Below are positions 54,299-62,468 of a DNA stretch of 64,000 nucleotides, piece after piece (the stretch's first letter is position 1; the number at the start of each line of letters is the position of its first letter). A program made the translations under genes and the position numbers. This stretch comes from Ruegeria atlantica. GTDB taxonomy: Bacteria > Pseudomonadota > Alphaproteobacteria > Rhodobacterales > Rhodobacteraceae. The notes beneath the pieces were generated by a model that did no database searches, had not been told where the DNA came from, and saw only the letters and a program-made list of their open reading frames with translations. The DNA lies in assembly GCF_013032455.1 (NCBI RefSeq), contig NZ_WQCF01000009.1, positions 1 through 64,000 of the forward strand. The letters run 5' to 3'.

Positions 54299-54447
54299 CC
54301 AGAGCCAACCGGCAATCTGTTGCGGCCCATCAATGATGCTTTTCGACGAGGGCACCATTGTTTCCCTCAGACGCGAACGGAGAACGGCTTTTGGTGGGAT
54401 CCTTTTCACAAGCTGTTGAAACCCTTGACCTTTAGCACCGAACAGAA

Positions 54448-55770
54448 ATGGAAGCTCGAACCGGATACCATGTCGAGGGAAGACCAGGAGTAGAAATTGC
54501 TCGCGCAGTTCAAAGAATTTTTTGCGCGGTTTCATTTTTCGTTTTGGTCGCGCCTGTCGTGGCTGACACTGCGCTCGCTCAATCGCAATTAGATATCTGT
54601 AAGCCTGATACTTCCCGGTTGGGCGGTCCTTCTAGTGTGCAAGGCCAGCTATCCGCCGACCAAAAACAGGGGTTATCGCCAGTAGACTCATCAGGAAAGC
54701 GCACCTGGTCGGACATTAAGGATTCGCTCAGTTCAGAATGTGGTTTTTCCATTGGGGGAGATCTCAATTTTCTGGGGCAGTTTTCTAATGGAGGAGCCGA
54801 CAATCGGGATGCGGTTGGCGGAGTGGCCCGCTTGTATGGAATCTGGACAATCATTGGCAAAGGCAGCCCCGATACTGGTGCGATTCACTTCAAAATTGAA
54901 AGCAGGCATCGCCTTGGTACGTCGATTGCTCCCCAAGGTTTGGGGCCGGCTTTAGGGTACGCCGGGCTTACATCGGTCAGCTTCAGTGATGCCGGACAGC
55001 TGTTGACGAACTTGTATTGGCAGCAAACCTTCAATGATAATCAGTTCGCTATTGTTGCCGGTATCGTGGACACCACAGACTATCTGGACGTTTATAACCT
55101 GGTCAGCCCCTGGACAGACTTCAACAATTTGGTGTTTTCCAACAACCCGACGATTCCTGCGCCTAGCCAAGGGCTTGGAACAGCAATTCTATGGCGTTTT
55201 GGGAATCACAACTACGCCATCGCAGGTATAGCCGACGCAAACGGTCAGCCCGATGATCCAACTCAGGGCATCAGAAATCTGTTTGATAATGGTGAAACAT
55301 TCAAGCACGTCGAGGTTGGATGGTACGATACTTTGGAAACCCGTTTTAGTGACAATTACCACTTAAGCGCCTGGCAGATTGATGCCCGCAGCGATGCTGG
55401 TATTGGCGGCGGCTGGGGTCTTGCGGTGCACGGCGGCCGGACGATTGCAGAGCGCTGGACACCGTTCATACGCGCAGGATATGCAAATGGCGGCGGCGCA
55501 CCTGTGGACCGTAGCGTCAGTATTGGTACCGGATACTCGTTTTTTGATGGCCGGGACCAATTAGGATTCGGTCTGAATTGGAGCCGTGCGCCTCAGAATA
55601 CAGTGGTTCAACCGTTGCGTGACCAATACACGGCAGAAGTTTTCTATCGGTATCAACCGATGCCAAGCCTGCAGATCACGCCAGGCCTACAGTATCTCGT
55701 CAATCCGGCTAACGCCCCGGACATCACCGATGAGCTTGTTGTCGGATTGCGGGTCAGGATAGTTTTCTGA
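54448..55770 (+). CDS. OprB-type carbohydrate porin
   Basis: A 440-residue porin. Residues 20-43 are a hydrophobic signal (VQRIFCAVSFFVLVAPVVAD then TALAQS). The mature protein contains repeated beta-strands, AILWRFGNHNYAIAGIADAN and GGWGLAVHGGRTIAERWTPF, and ends with GLRVRIVF. This family lets sugars or small acids cross the outer membrane. The start at 54448 leaves an unusual 18-residue polar stretch before the signal; a downstream start is possible. Together with the TRAP system it would give a complete uptake path. Confidence 0.82.
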   Translation: MEARTGYHVEGRPGVEIARAVQRIFCAVSFFVLVAPVVADTALAQSQLDICKPDTSRLGGPSSVQGQLSADQKQGLSPVDSSGKRTWSDIKDSLSSECGFSIGGDLNFLGQFSNGGADNRDAVGGVARLYGIWTIIGKGSPDTGAIHFKIESRHRLGTSIAPQGLGPALGYAGLTSVSFSDAGQLLTNLYWQQTFNDNQFAIVAGIVDTTDYLDVYNLVSPWTDFNNLVFSNNPTIPAPSQGLGTAILWRFGNHNYAIAGIADANGQPDDPTQGIRNLFDNGETFKHVEVGWYDTLETRFSDNYHLSAWQIDARSDAGIGGGWGLAVHGGRTIAERWTPFIRAGYANGGGAPVDRSVSIGTGYSFFDGRDQLGFGLNWSRAPQNTVVQPLRDQYTAEVFYRYQPMPSLQITPGLQYLVNPANAPDITDELVVGLRVRIVF

Positions 55771-56116
55771 GAACCTGTCATCGCGCGGAACCCGAAGACC
55801 TGCAGTTCTTGTAAAACCTATACCGGATGAAAAAGGTCAGCCACGGAAATGCGGATCCAGCGTGGATCGTTGCAGCGTCGATCAGTTCGAAACGTCACCT
55901 AAGTATGCGTCGGTCTGAACAAATCGGCAATTGAGCTCTGGTGGCGCGAAATGACCTGACTTCGTAACCACTCTGTAGCTAGCTTCAATTCAGTCCAGCC
56001 TCAAAGCCCAAGTCTTCTAACTACTCGTCAGCTGGACACCCAAGGCCTGGTCGAAGTGGGAAGGGTTGCCACCATTGCGACTGGACTGATGTCGGCCAGG
56101 TGAGTCAGGAACAAGA
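55771..56116. other. Promoter gap before the Omp85-like gene
   Basis: A 346-base gap containing regulatory box G at 55942-55956, about 160 bases upstream of the next start. No gene is evident. Confidence 0.5.
55942..55956 (+). promoter_or_regulatory. Putative AraC-regulon box G
   Basis: TGGCGCGAAATGACC, identical to box D on the other strand at 49019-49033. It points toward the Omp85-like gene. Confidence 0.68.
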
Positions 56117-57349
56117 ATGAAAACCTGTAAGCTTTGGACATTGAGCACATGCGACGCTGAACAATTCAGAAAAGTAACCACTTCTGATGTCAACTGCGCA
56201 TTCGTTGATTCAACTACGTCACGTGTATTTCAGATGCTGTGTCTGTGTGTAGTAGTTTTAGTTCCTAGCGCCACTCTGGCTGTTGATCCGGTGCTTCACA
56301 CTGTTTCTACAACCCGACATGCGGCCGCCCACAGTGATGCCGGTATTCGGAACGGAAACTTGATCGTGGCCCCCATTCCCTTCAGCAACGACACAATCGG
56401 AAGCGGATTGACACTCGGAGCAGGGTATCTTTTCAAAAACGAAGGATCGCGACCCTCCGCCGTTGGTTTGGCTTACGTGAGAACAAGCAACGGGACCAGT
56501 ATTCTCGGGGCCGCTGGAAACATCGTTTTCGAAAATAACCGCTGGAGTCTTGGGCTGGGGGCGGTTGATGGTAACATTAACTACGATTTGCCCATACTTG
56601 GCGGCGCAGAAGTTCCTCTGTCACAATCGGTCACCGGTGGTGGAGCTCGACTGGAATACGGATTCAACGATGAATTCCAGGTCGGGTTCAGCCTTGGATA
56701 TGGACAGTCAAAGATCACCATTGACTCCGACACAATCAATAATCTGCCTGCAAATTTGCAACCGGATCTTGACATCGACTTGGCCCGGCTGACCATTGAT
56801 GTCCGGTATGACAATCGCAACGACACTTTTTATCCGACAGACGGCTACTTCACCTCATTCGATCTTTCCTATGCCGAAGTAGAAGATGATCTTTTTGATG
56901 GGAAAATCGGTCTAAGCGACCGAAACTATCTTAAAGGGATTGCAAAAGCGAATATTTACAAGGGGCTAACCAGTACCGGCGTTTTAGCGGGTAGCGCAGT
57001 ATTGTGTGGTACACAACGCGAAGCTCCATTTTTTGACAGTTGCGGCGTTGGATTTGTTGACGGTCTGCGCGGTTTTTCTTCGCTGGGAGCGCTCGAGGAA
57101 TGGTCCCTGTCAGCCCAAATTGAGTTTCGCCAACGCCTCGGGAAACGAATAGGCGTCGTGGCGTTCGCCGGTGCAGGTGCCGGAGGCGACGGATTAGACA
57201 GCCTGTCATTCGACAATGGCGGCGCTGCACTTGGAGCTGGTGTACGGTACCGTCTCTCAAAAAAATTCGGATTGGACTATTCGGTAGACTATGCGGTCAA
57301 TGATCAAGGGGAGGGATTTTTGTATTTGTACCTTGGTAATCGCTTCTAA
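56117..57349 (+). CDS. Omp85-barrel protein without POTRA domains
   Basis: A 410-residue outer-membrane protein. The barrel matches the bacterial surface antigen (BamA C-terminal) family, including the loop-6 element GLRGF (FVDGLRGFSSLG) and a terminal LGNRF. The signal-like stretch MLCLCVVVLVPSATLAVD begins 39 residues into the frame, so translation may start at the ATG at 56234. There is no room for POTRA domains. Such barrel-only members are of unknown role; they are not general assembly factors. Confidence 0.78.
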   Translation: MKTCKLWTLSTCDAEQFRKVTTSDVNCAFVDSTTSRVFQMLCLCVVVLVPSATLAVDPVLHTVSTTRHAAAHSDAGIRNGNLIVAPIPFSNDTIGSGLTLGAGYLFKNEGSRPSAVGLAYVRTSNGTSILGAAGNIVFENNRWSLGLGAVDGNINYDLPILGGAEVPLSQSVTGGGARLEYGFNDEFQVGFSLGYGQSKITIDSDTINNLPANLQPDLDIDLARLTIDVRYDNRNDTFYPTDGYFTSFDLSYAEVEDDLFDGKIGLSDRNYLKGIAKANIYKGLTSTGVLAGSAVLCGTQREAPFFDSCGVGFVDGLRGFSSLGALEEWSLSAQIEFRQRLGKRIGVVAFAGAGAGGDGLDSLSFDNGGAALGAGVRYRLSKKFGLDYSVDYAVNDQGEGFLYLYLGNRF

Positions 57350-57431
57350 AAGCTCACGTGCTAAACCAGCATATGCAATCGAGAAATTGCAAGAATAGCT
57401 TCGGGCTGCCTTAGGGGGCACATTCTAACCT

Positions 57432-58489
57432 GCGTTGCGACAAATCCCCTATCTTGCTGAAAAGCAAGGAGAACGGAAAATGGCACACACGGAATTAGAT
57501 CTGCACGAGCGGCGCGCCATTGAGAACATGTTGAACGCAAAGATGCCCGTCAGCAAGATTGCGGTCGAGATCGGCAGGCATCGGTCCACGATTTATCGAG
57601 AGATCAATCGGAACCGTTTCGAAGACTCCGAGTTGTCGCATCTGAGTGGCTACTATGGCGTCAAAGCACAACGAACGGCGCAGTCCAGACGCGCTCGGCG
57701 GCGCAAGCTGATCCGTTTGGAAAACCTGCGCGCGCATGTCATCGACCGTTTGATTGCAGGTTGGACACCGGAACAGATCGCGGGCCGCCTCGGTTACGAC
57801 GATCAGCCTGTCCGGGTCAGCCACGAGACGATCTACGCCCATGTCTACAGCCCCGAAGGCCAATCCGAACAACTGGCGCGGCACTTGCCGAGCCGACGTA
57901 AGAAACGCCGACCGCGTTATGCCAGACGCCCCAGAGGCCAGGTTTTCCCGCCGGATCGGTCCATTCACCAGCGCCCGGGAGGCGTAAAAACACGCGAAGA
58001 ATTCGGCGATTGGGAAGGCGATCTGATGATCTTCGAGCGCCACACGGGTAAAATGAATGTCGCCTCGTTGGTCGAGCGGAAGACCCGGTTTGCTGTGCTG
58101 TTCCGCAACAACGACCGCAGTTCAACGCATTTCATGAACAAACTGATGGATGTGATGGAACCCCTGCCCCAACCAGCACGACGCTCAATTACATTTGACC
58201 GGGGTTTTGAATTCCGAGAGTGGCGCAGGCTCAAATCGGGCATAGGTACTGAGAGCTGGTTCTGTGATCCTCAAGCGCCCTGGCAGAAGGGATCGGTTGA
58301 AAACCTGAACAAGCGGGCCCGCCGATACCTTCCACGCGACACCCAACTCGCGGCGCTCTCAAATCGCAAAATGAAGGCGATTTGAGAGCGCCTGAACGGA
58401 ACCCCGAGAAAGTGCCTCGGATGGCAAACTCCAACCGAGGCATTCAGAGATGAACTCATGAAACTGAGATAGCGGGAACCGTCGCAACG
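57432..58489 (+). mobile_element. IS30-family insertion sequence
   Basis: The ends carry an imperfect inverted repeat: GCGTTGCGACAAATCCC at 57432-57448 on the left, and, read on the minus strand, CGTTGCGACGGTTCCC ending the right side at 58474-58489. About 1.06 kb with one transposase gene suits the family. The right end is only 15 bases from the second AroE-like repeat, so it inserted at, or helped define, its boundary. Confidence 0.8.
57480..58472 (+). pseudogene. IS30 transposase with an in-frame TGA near the C-terminus
   Basis: The frame from the ATG at 57480 gives 301 residues with the family's N-terminal HTH (LDLHERRAIENMLNAKMP, GRHRSTIYREINRN), WTPEQIAGRLGY, HETIYAHVY, and DDE residues (DWEGDLMIF; ITFDRGFEF; SWFCDPQAPWQKGSVENLNK). 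It ends at a TGA at 58383-58385. The same frame continues, GAG CGC CTG AAC, through the family's usual C-terminal ERLNGTPRKCLGWQTP, to a TAG at 58470-58472. So the TGA replaces a sense codon, probably Cys; the last 28 residues are lost unless there is readthrough. Confidence 0.85.
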
Positions 58490-58503
58490 ACCCTTGAGAC
58501 TTC

Positions 58504-59531
58504 TTCACGTCACACGTGAGCTACATCCCGAACCTGGATTGCTTATGGGTTACACCTTCAGAACCATATCTGCCGAGTGACCAGTGAAACATCGTATGTG
58601 ATGGGAAGCATCCCCAGGAAATCGAGGATCGTGTCAACTTGACTGTTTACCGTCCGAATATTCGAAATGGCATCGCATTTGGTTGAGCAGTCAGCTTTGA
58701 GAGGTTCCGATTTACCGGCCATCTCAACAAATACATGATGCCTGCTCAATAGATTGGCACCACCCCTGCCCTGCGTTCCGATCAATGAAGTGTTGATAAC
58801 AATATCGGCTGCCCGGATGTTGTCAGTACCCACCCGAAATGTCGTAGACAGCCCCTGTTTGGACAACTTGGATACGAGGGTCTCGGCCTTCTCAACCCGA
58901 CAGTCCGACACCGAGACCTCAGCCGCTCCGGCCTGTGCCACAGCATGTGCAACCGCGGCACCAGCGCGCCCACATCCGAAAATATGAATTGCGCTCTCTT
59001 GTACGATTACACCAGTTCGCCAGAGCTCGTTCACCAACGCTTTGCCATCTGTCACGTCAGCAACCCAAGCCCCGTCAGCTTCGACCCGTACGATATTTGC
59101 CGCCCCCACAAATTCCGCAGATTTCGAGATGTGATCGACATACTCCAGCACAGTAGCATCATGCGGCTCCGTGATTACGAGACCTACCAAATTGCGCAAG
59201 TGCCGAAATCCCTCGAGCGCCTTGCGCAGACCGTCGGGATGGACATCCGCTGGAATAAAGAGCGTGTTATGACCAAACTGTGCTGCCCGATCGCTTAGCA
59301 AGACTGAATAGTCGGTCTCGGAGACGGGGTTGCCGAACACCGGCACAATGAGCGTCTCGCTCGAAACACTTAATCGTGTCGTTTCAGAATCCATTGTCCC
59401 CCCAATGATATGTACTGTCCTTGGAACCTGCTGTTATGGCGGGGTGGTGCATTTCCTCACCCCATCACAATCATTCCGCCCTTTGCGTCAATCTGACTGC
59501 CGGTTTGAACGTGAACCGATTTGATCTCCAC
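58504..59531. repeat. Dispersed 1.03-kb direct repeat, copy 2
   Basis: Second copy of the segment at 5875-6906, in the same orientation. It starts with TTCACGTCACACG just right of the IS30 element and ends after TTGATCTCCAC. Small indels and point changes separate the copies, so the duplication is not recent. Confidence 0.92.
58558..59394 (-). CDS. Shikimate dehydrogenase-like protein lacking the catalytic lysine (copy 2)
   Basis: A 278-residue near-copy of the protein encoded at 5.9-6.8 kb, about 88 percent identical by eye. It keeps FGNPVSETDY, PHDATVL (Asp instead of the catalytic Lys), VTDG and GCGRAGAAVAHAVAQAG. Because both copies share the same altered active site and no frame is broken, the protein seems to be maintained for another role. 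The ATG at 59394 is the only reasonable start and fixes the start of copy 1. It is next to the IS30 element. Confidence 0.8.
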   Translation of the reverse strand: MDSETTRLSVSSETLIVPVFGNPVSETDYSVLLSDRAAQFGHNTLFIPADVHPDGLRKALEGFRHLRNLVGLVITEPHDATVLEYVDHISKSAEFVGAANIVRVEADGAWVADVTDGKALVNELWRTGVIVQESAIHIFGCGRAGAAVAHAVAQAGAAEVSVSDCRVEKAETLVSKLSKQGLSTTFRVGTDNIRAADIVINTSLIGTQGRGGANLLSRHHVFVEMAGKSEPLKADCSTKCDAISNIRTVNSQVDTILDFLGMLPITYDVSLVTRQIWF

Positions 59532-59618
59532 GTCGCTGTCGGCATGAAGGTCTGCTCCCTCGTCCAGCCAACCAAACTCCTACAGCAATGCAGAGAAACC
59601 GTCGTGTGCCTCGGCGAA

Positions 59619-60551
59619 TTAAACCCGATCATTTCCAGATGAACTCCTTAACCAATCCACGACCGGATCAATCTGCGCTGAAGAGTTCAGCGTTGGTGTG
59701 TGACCGACGCCCTCGAACTCAAGGAACTCGGCGCTGGGAAGGCGGTCGATCATCCTGTCGAGCAGGTTGGGAGGCAGAAAATCAGAGTCCGTTCCTCGCA
59801 AAATCAGGACGGGACATGTGATTTTTTCCCAGAATTTCCATAGGTTGAAATGCATGAACATGAAATATTGGCGAAAGTTCTGCATGATGTCGGGGTCGTG
59901 GTGAGTGTGGTAACCGTCGCCGGCTTCAAAGCTGCTGGTTTTGGCCATGCGCGCCCAGTCAGCGTCGGTCATCGGACCAAAAGGGGCCAGTGTTTCGCGC
60001 AGGTGCGCCTCAACCTCTTCCAAAGATTCGAACACGCGTTGATTTCCGGCATAGCTGGTTATCCTGCGCAGCGCGGTATAGGGAATCTCGGGCGCAATGT
60101 CATTGATAATTAACCGCCGGATTGGAGTGTTTGACAGCCCTGCCAGTGCAATACCGATGAGTCCCCCCAAGGACGTGCCAACCCAATCGATGCTGCTATA
60201 ACCAAACCGCGACAAAAGCACCGTCATATCCATGTTGTACTGCAACAGGTGGTAGTCGGACGGATCGTTGAGCCAGTCGCTTTGGCCCCGACCTGGCAAG
60301 TCGGGACAGATGACCCGGTGGGTTACCGCCAGCCGCGCAGCCAACGGATCGTAGTCATGCGCGTTGCGCGTCAGCCCGTGCACACAGAAGGCTCTGTCTG
60401 ACGCGGTCTCGTCTCCCCAATCGCGATAGGCGACATCATGAAAACCATGCCTTGAGATACAGCGCACTTTGCCCAAACGCGGCTCTGCGGGAGGGCCTGA
60501 TGATTGTGTGACCTTTTTCGTTGTTCCGGATTTTGGATCAATTTTGTTCAT
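59619..60551 (-). CDS. Alpha/beta hydrolase
   Basis: A 310-residue hydrolase with the nucleophile elbow WVGTSLGG (S127), oxyanion-hole HGL in CVHGLTRN, and the catalytic His in GVGHTPTL. The acid residue is probably the Asp in RGTDSDFLPP. Its ATG overlaps the stop of the CoA-transferase gene (ATGA, 60548-60551), so they are coupled. In a polyester operon it might hydrolyse hydroxyacyl esters or oligomers, but no specific function is proven. An upstream in-frame start, 69 codons earlier, would overlap the CoA transferase and is not favoured. Confidence 0.85.
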   Translation of the reverse strand: MNKIDPKSGTTKKVTQSSGPPAEPRLGKVRCISRHGFHDVAYRDWGDETASDRAFCVHGLTRNAHDYDPLAARLAVTHRVICPDLPGRGQSDWLNDPSDYHLLQYNMDMTVLLSRFGYSSIDWVGTSLGGLIGIALAGLSNTPIRRLIINDIAPEIPYTALRRITSYAGNQRVFESLEEVEAHLRETLAPFGPMTDADWARMAKTSSFEAGDGYHTHHDPDIMQNFRQYFMFMHFNLWKFWEKITCPVLILRGTDSDFLPPNLLDRMIDRLPSAEFLEFEGVGHTPTLNSSAQIDPVVDWLRSSSGNDRV

Positions 60552-62464
60552 CGTCTTTCCGTCACGACAGCTGATCTGCCAACGCGTGTGCTGAGATCTC
60601 GCTTTGCCAGTTCGGCGCCGAAACGCAGCCTCAGGAACGGGCTGCGTGTCAGCCGAACTGCGGAACGGTAGTAGCGTTTTTCTAACTCCGCAATCGCATC
60701 CTGGTAGGCGGACTCCAGCGCTGGATCGAGGCTGAACCCGTCGTACCAAACTGTGCAATCCACTTGGCCTTCACGTCCGGCACAATGGCGCGCGACTATC
60801 TCTTGCAACTCTGTAAGTTGCGACGGAGTTGCCATCCTGTAACCGCGAAAGTTCACATTTAGTCGATTGGCTTGGGCGTCAAAGCGGATACGGTCCTCTA
60901 AGGTCGCATCGAATATGTCGGCGCGAATCCCCATCGGCTGTTCGAGGAAGATGCGTGGATCCATTTGGCGCACGGATTTGATTACCGGCACAAAACCCAT
61001 GTTGGGCAAGATATCGCGTTCAATCTCCACCCCCGGCGCCACCTCTATCAGTTCCAATCCGTCCTTAGACGCGCGGAAGACGCAACGCTCGGTGACGTAG
61101 AGCACCGGCTGGCCGGTTTCGGCTGCAAGCTCGCCGGAGAAGGTGATCTGCTCGACTTGCGGCACGAACTTCTGCACTTTGCCTTCCTGCAGGATGTGCA
61201 ATTCGCTATCTTCCACTGCCACCTTCAGCCCGCCAGCAGTCAAGGTACCGGCGAGTACCAGTCGGCTGGCATTCTGACTGATATTGATGAAGCCACCGGC
61301 ACCGGCAAAGCGTTGCCCGAATTTGGAGACATTGACGTTGCCGATACGGTCGGTCTGCGCCATGCCGAGGCAGGCCATATCGAGCCCGCCGCCGTCATAA
61401 AAGTCGAACTGTGTGTTCTGTGGAATGATAGCGTCGGGGTTAAGTGCAGCGCCGAAGTTGAGCCCGCCCTGCGGCATGCCACCGATGACGCCCGGTTCGG
61501 CGGTGAGTGTTAGGCAGTCGAGCATGCCTTCCTCAGCAGCCACCGCCGCTACGCCCTCCGGCACGCCGATGCCGAGATTGACAACGCCGCCCACTGGCAG
61601 CTCAAAAGCCGCGCGCCGGGCGATGATCTTGCGTTCATTGAGGGCCATGACTGGCATCCGATCGAGCGGATGGCGCAACTCGCCGGAATAGGCATGGTTA
61701 TAGGGAGTGGCATAGGTCTGCAGGTGGTTCTCGGGCTTCGAGATCACCATGGCATCGACCAGTGCGCCGGGTATCATCACGCGCTTGGGGCTGAGCGAGC
61801 CGTGGATCGCGGTGCGCTCAACCTGAACGATCACCACACCGTCGGAGTTGTGCGCCGCCATTGCCGCCGTTGTGGCATCCAGTTTCAACGCCTCGCGCTC
61901 CATGGTCGCGTTGCCCATGGTATCGCCGGTTGTAGCCCGCAGGAGGGCGACATCGATAGGGAAAGTCTTGTAAAAGAGCCAGTCCTCGCCACCGATCTGT
62001 TGCAGCTCCACCAGATCCTCGGTGGTGTGGTCATTGATCTTGCCGCCTTGCTGACGTGGGTCGACGAAGGTTCTGAGACCAACTTTGGAATGAATGCCCG
62101 GTTTGCCACCCGCGATTTCGCGGTAGAGCTGGCTAACCACGCCCAGCGGCAGGTTGTAAGCCTCGATCTCGCCTTCTACCGCCATTTTCGCCAGTTTCGG
62201 CACCAGCGACCAATGTCCGCCAATGCCACGTATCACCAGCCCAGGATGTGCCAGCCGGTTAAGGCCGCGATCTTTGCCGTCGCCAGGAGCGGCCGCGAAG
62301 ACCAGTGTCAGGTCGCGCGGGTGGCCTGTTTCCAGAAACCGTTTCTCCAGCGCGATCAATAACTCGTCCGGCGTGCCGACGCCAACAAAACCGGAAATGC
62401 AAACCGTATCTCCGTCTCGGATGACCGAAACCGCATCGTCGGCGCTAGCGAGCTTTCCCTGCAT
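60548..62464 (-). CDS. Family I CoA-transferase with C-terminal extension (propionate/acyl CoA-transferase-like)
   Basis: A 638-residue CoA-transferase. Residues 1-520 cover both alpha- and beta-like halves, with FVGVGTPDELL early, and the catalytic Glu in LTAEPGVIGG (E323). This resembles propionate/lactate CoA-transferases, which move CoA between short acyl groups. The chain is about 110 residues longer than usual, with a C-terminal domain containing NFRGYRMATPSQLTELQEIV. It would feed PhaC with hydroxyacyl-CoA. It begins 4 bases after the PhaC stop. Confidence 0.88.
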   Translation of the reverse strand: MQGKLASADDAVSVIRDGDTVCISGFVGVGTPDELLIALEKRFLETGHPRDLTLVFAAAPGDGKDRGLNRLAHPGLVIRGIGGHWSLVPKLAKMAVEGEIEAYNLPLGVVSQLYREIAGGKPGIHSKVGLRTFVDPRQQGGKINDHTTEDLVELQQIGGEDWLFYKTFPIDVALLRATTGDTMGNATMEREALKLDATTAAMAAHNSDGVVIVQVERTAIHGSLSPKRVMIPGALVDAMVISKPENHLQTYATPYNHAYSGELRHPLDRMPVMALNERKIIARRAAFELPVGGVVNLGIGVPEGVAAVAAEEGMLDCLTLTAEPGVIGGMPQGGLNFGAALNPDAIIPQNTQFDFYDGGGLDMACLGMAQTDRIGNVNVSKFGQRFAGAGGFINISQNASRLVLAGTLTAGGLKVAVEDSELHILQEGKVQKFVPQVEQITFSGELAAETGQPVLYVTERCVFRASKDGLELIEVAPGVEIERDILPNMGFVPVIKSVRQMDPRIFLEQPMGIRADIFDATLEDRIRFDAQANRLNVNFRGYRMATPSQLTELQEIVARHCAGREGQVDCTVWYDGFSLDPALESAYQDAIAELEKRYYRSAVRLTRSPFLRLRFGAELAKRDLSTRVGRSAVVTERR

Positions 62465-62468
62465 GGCG

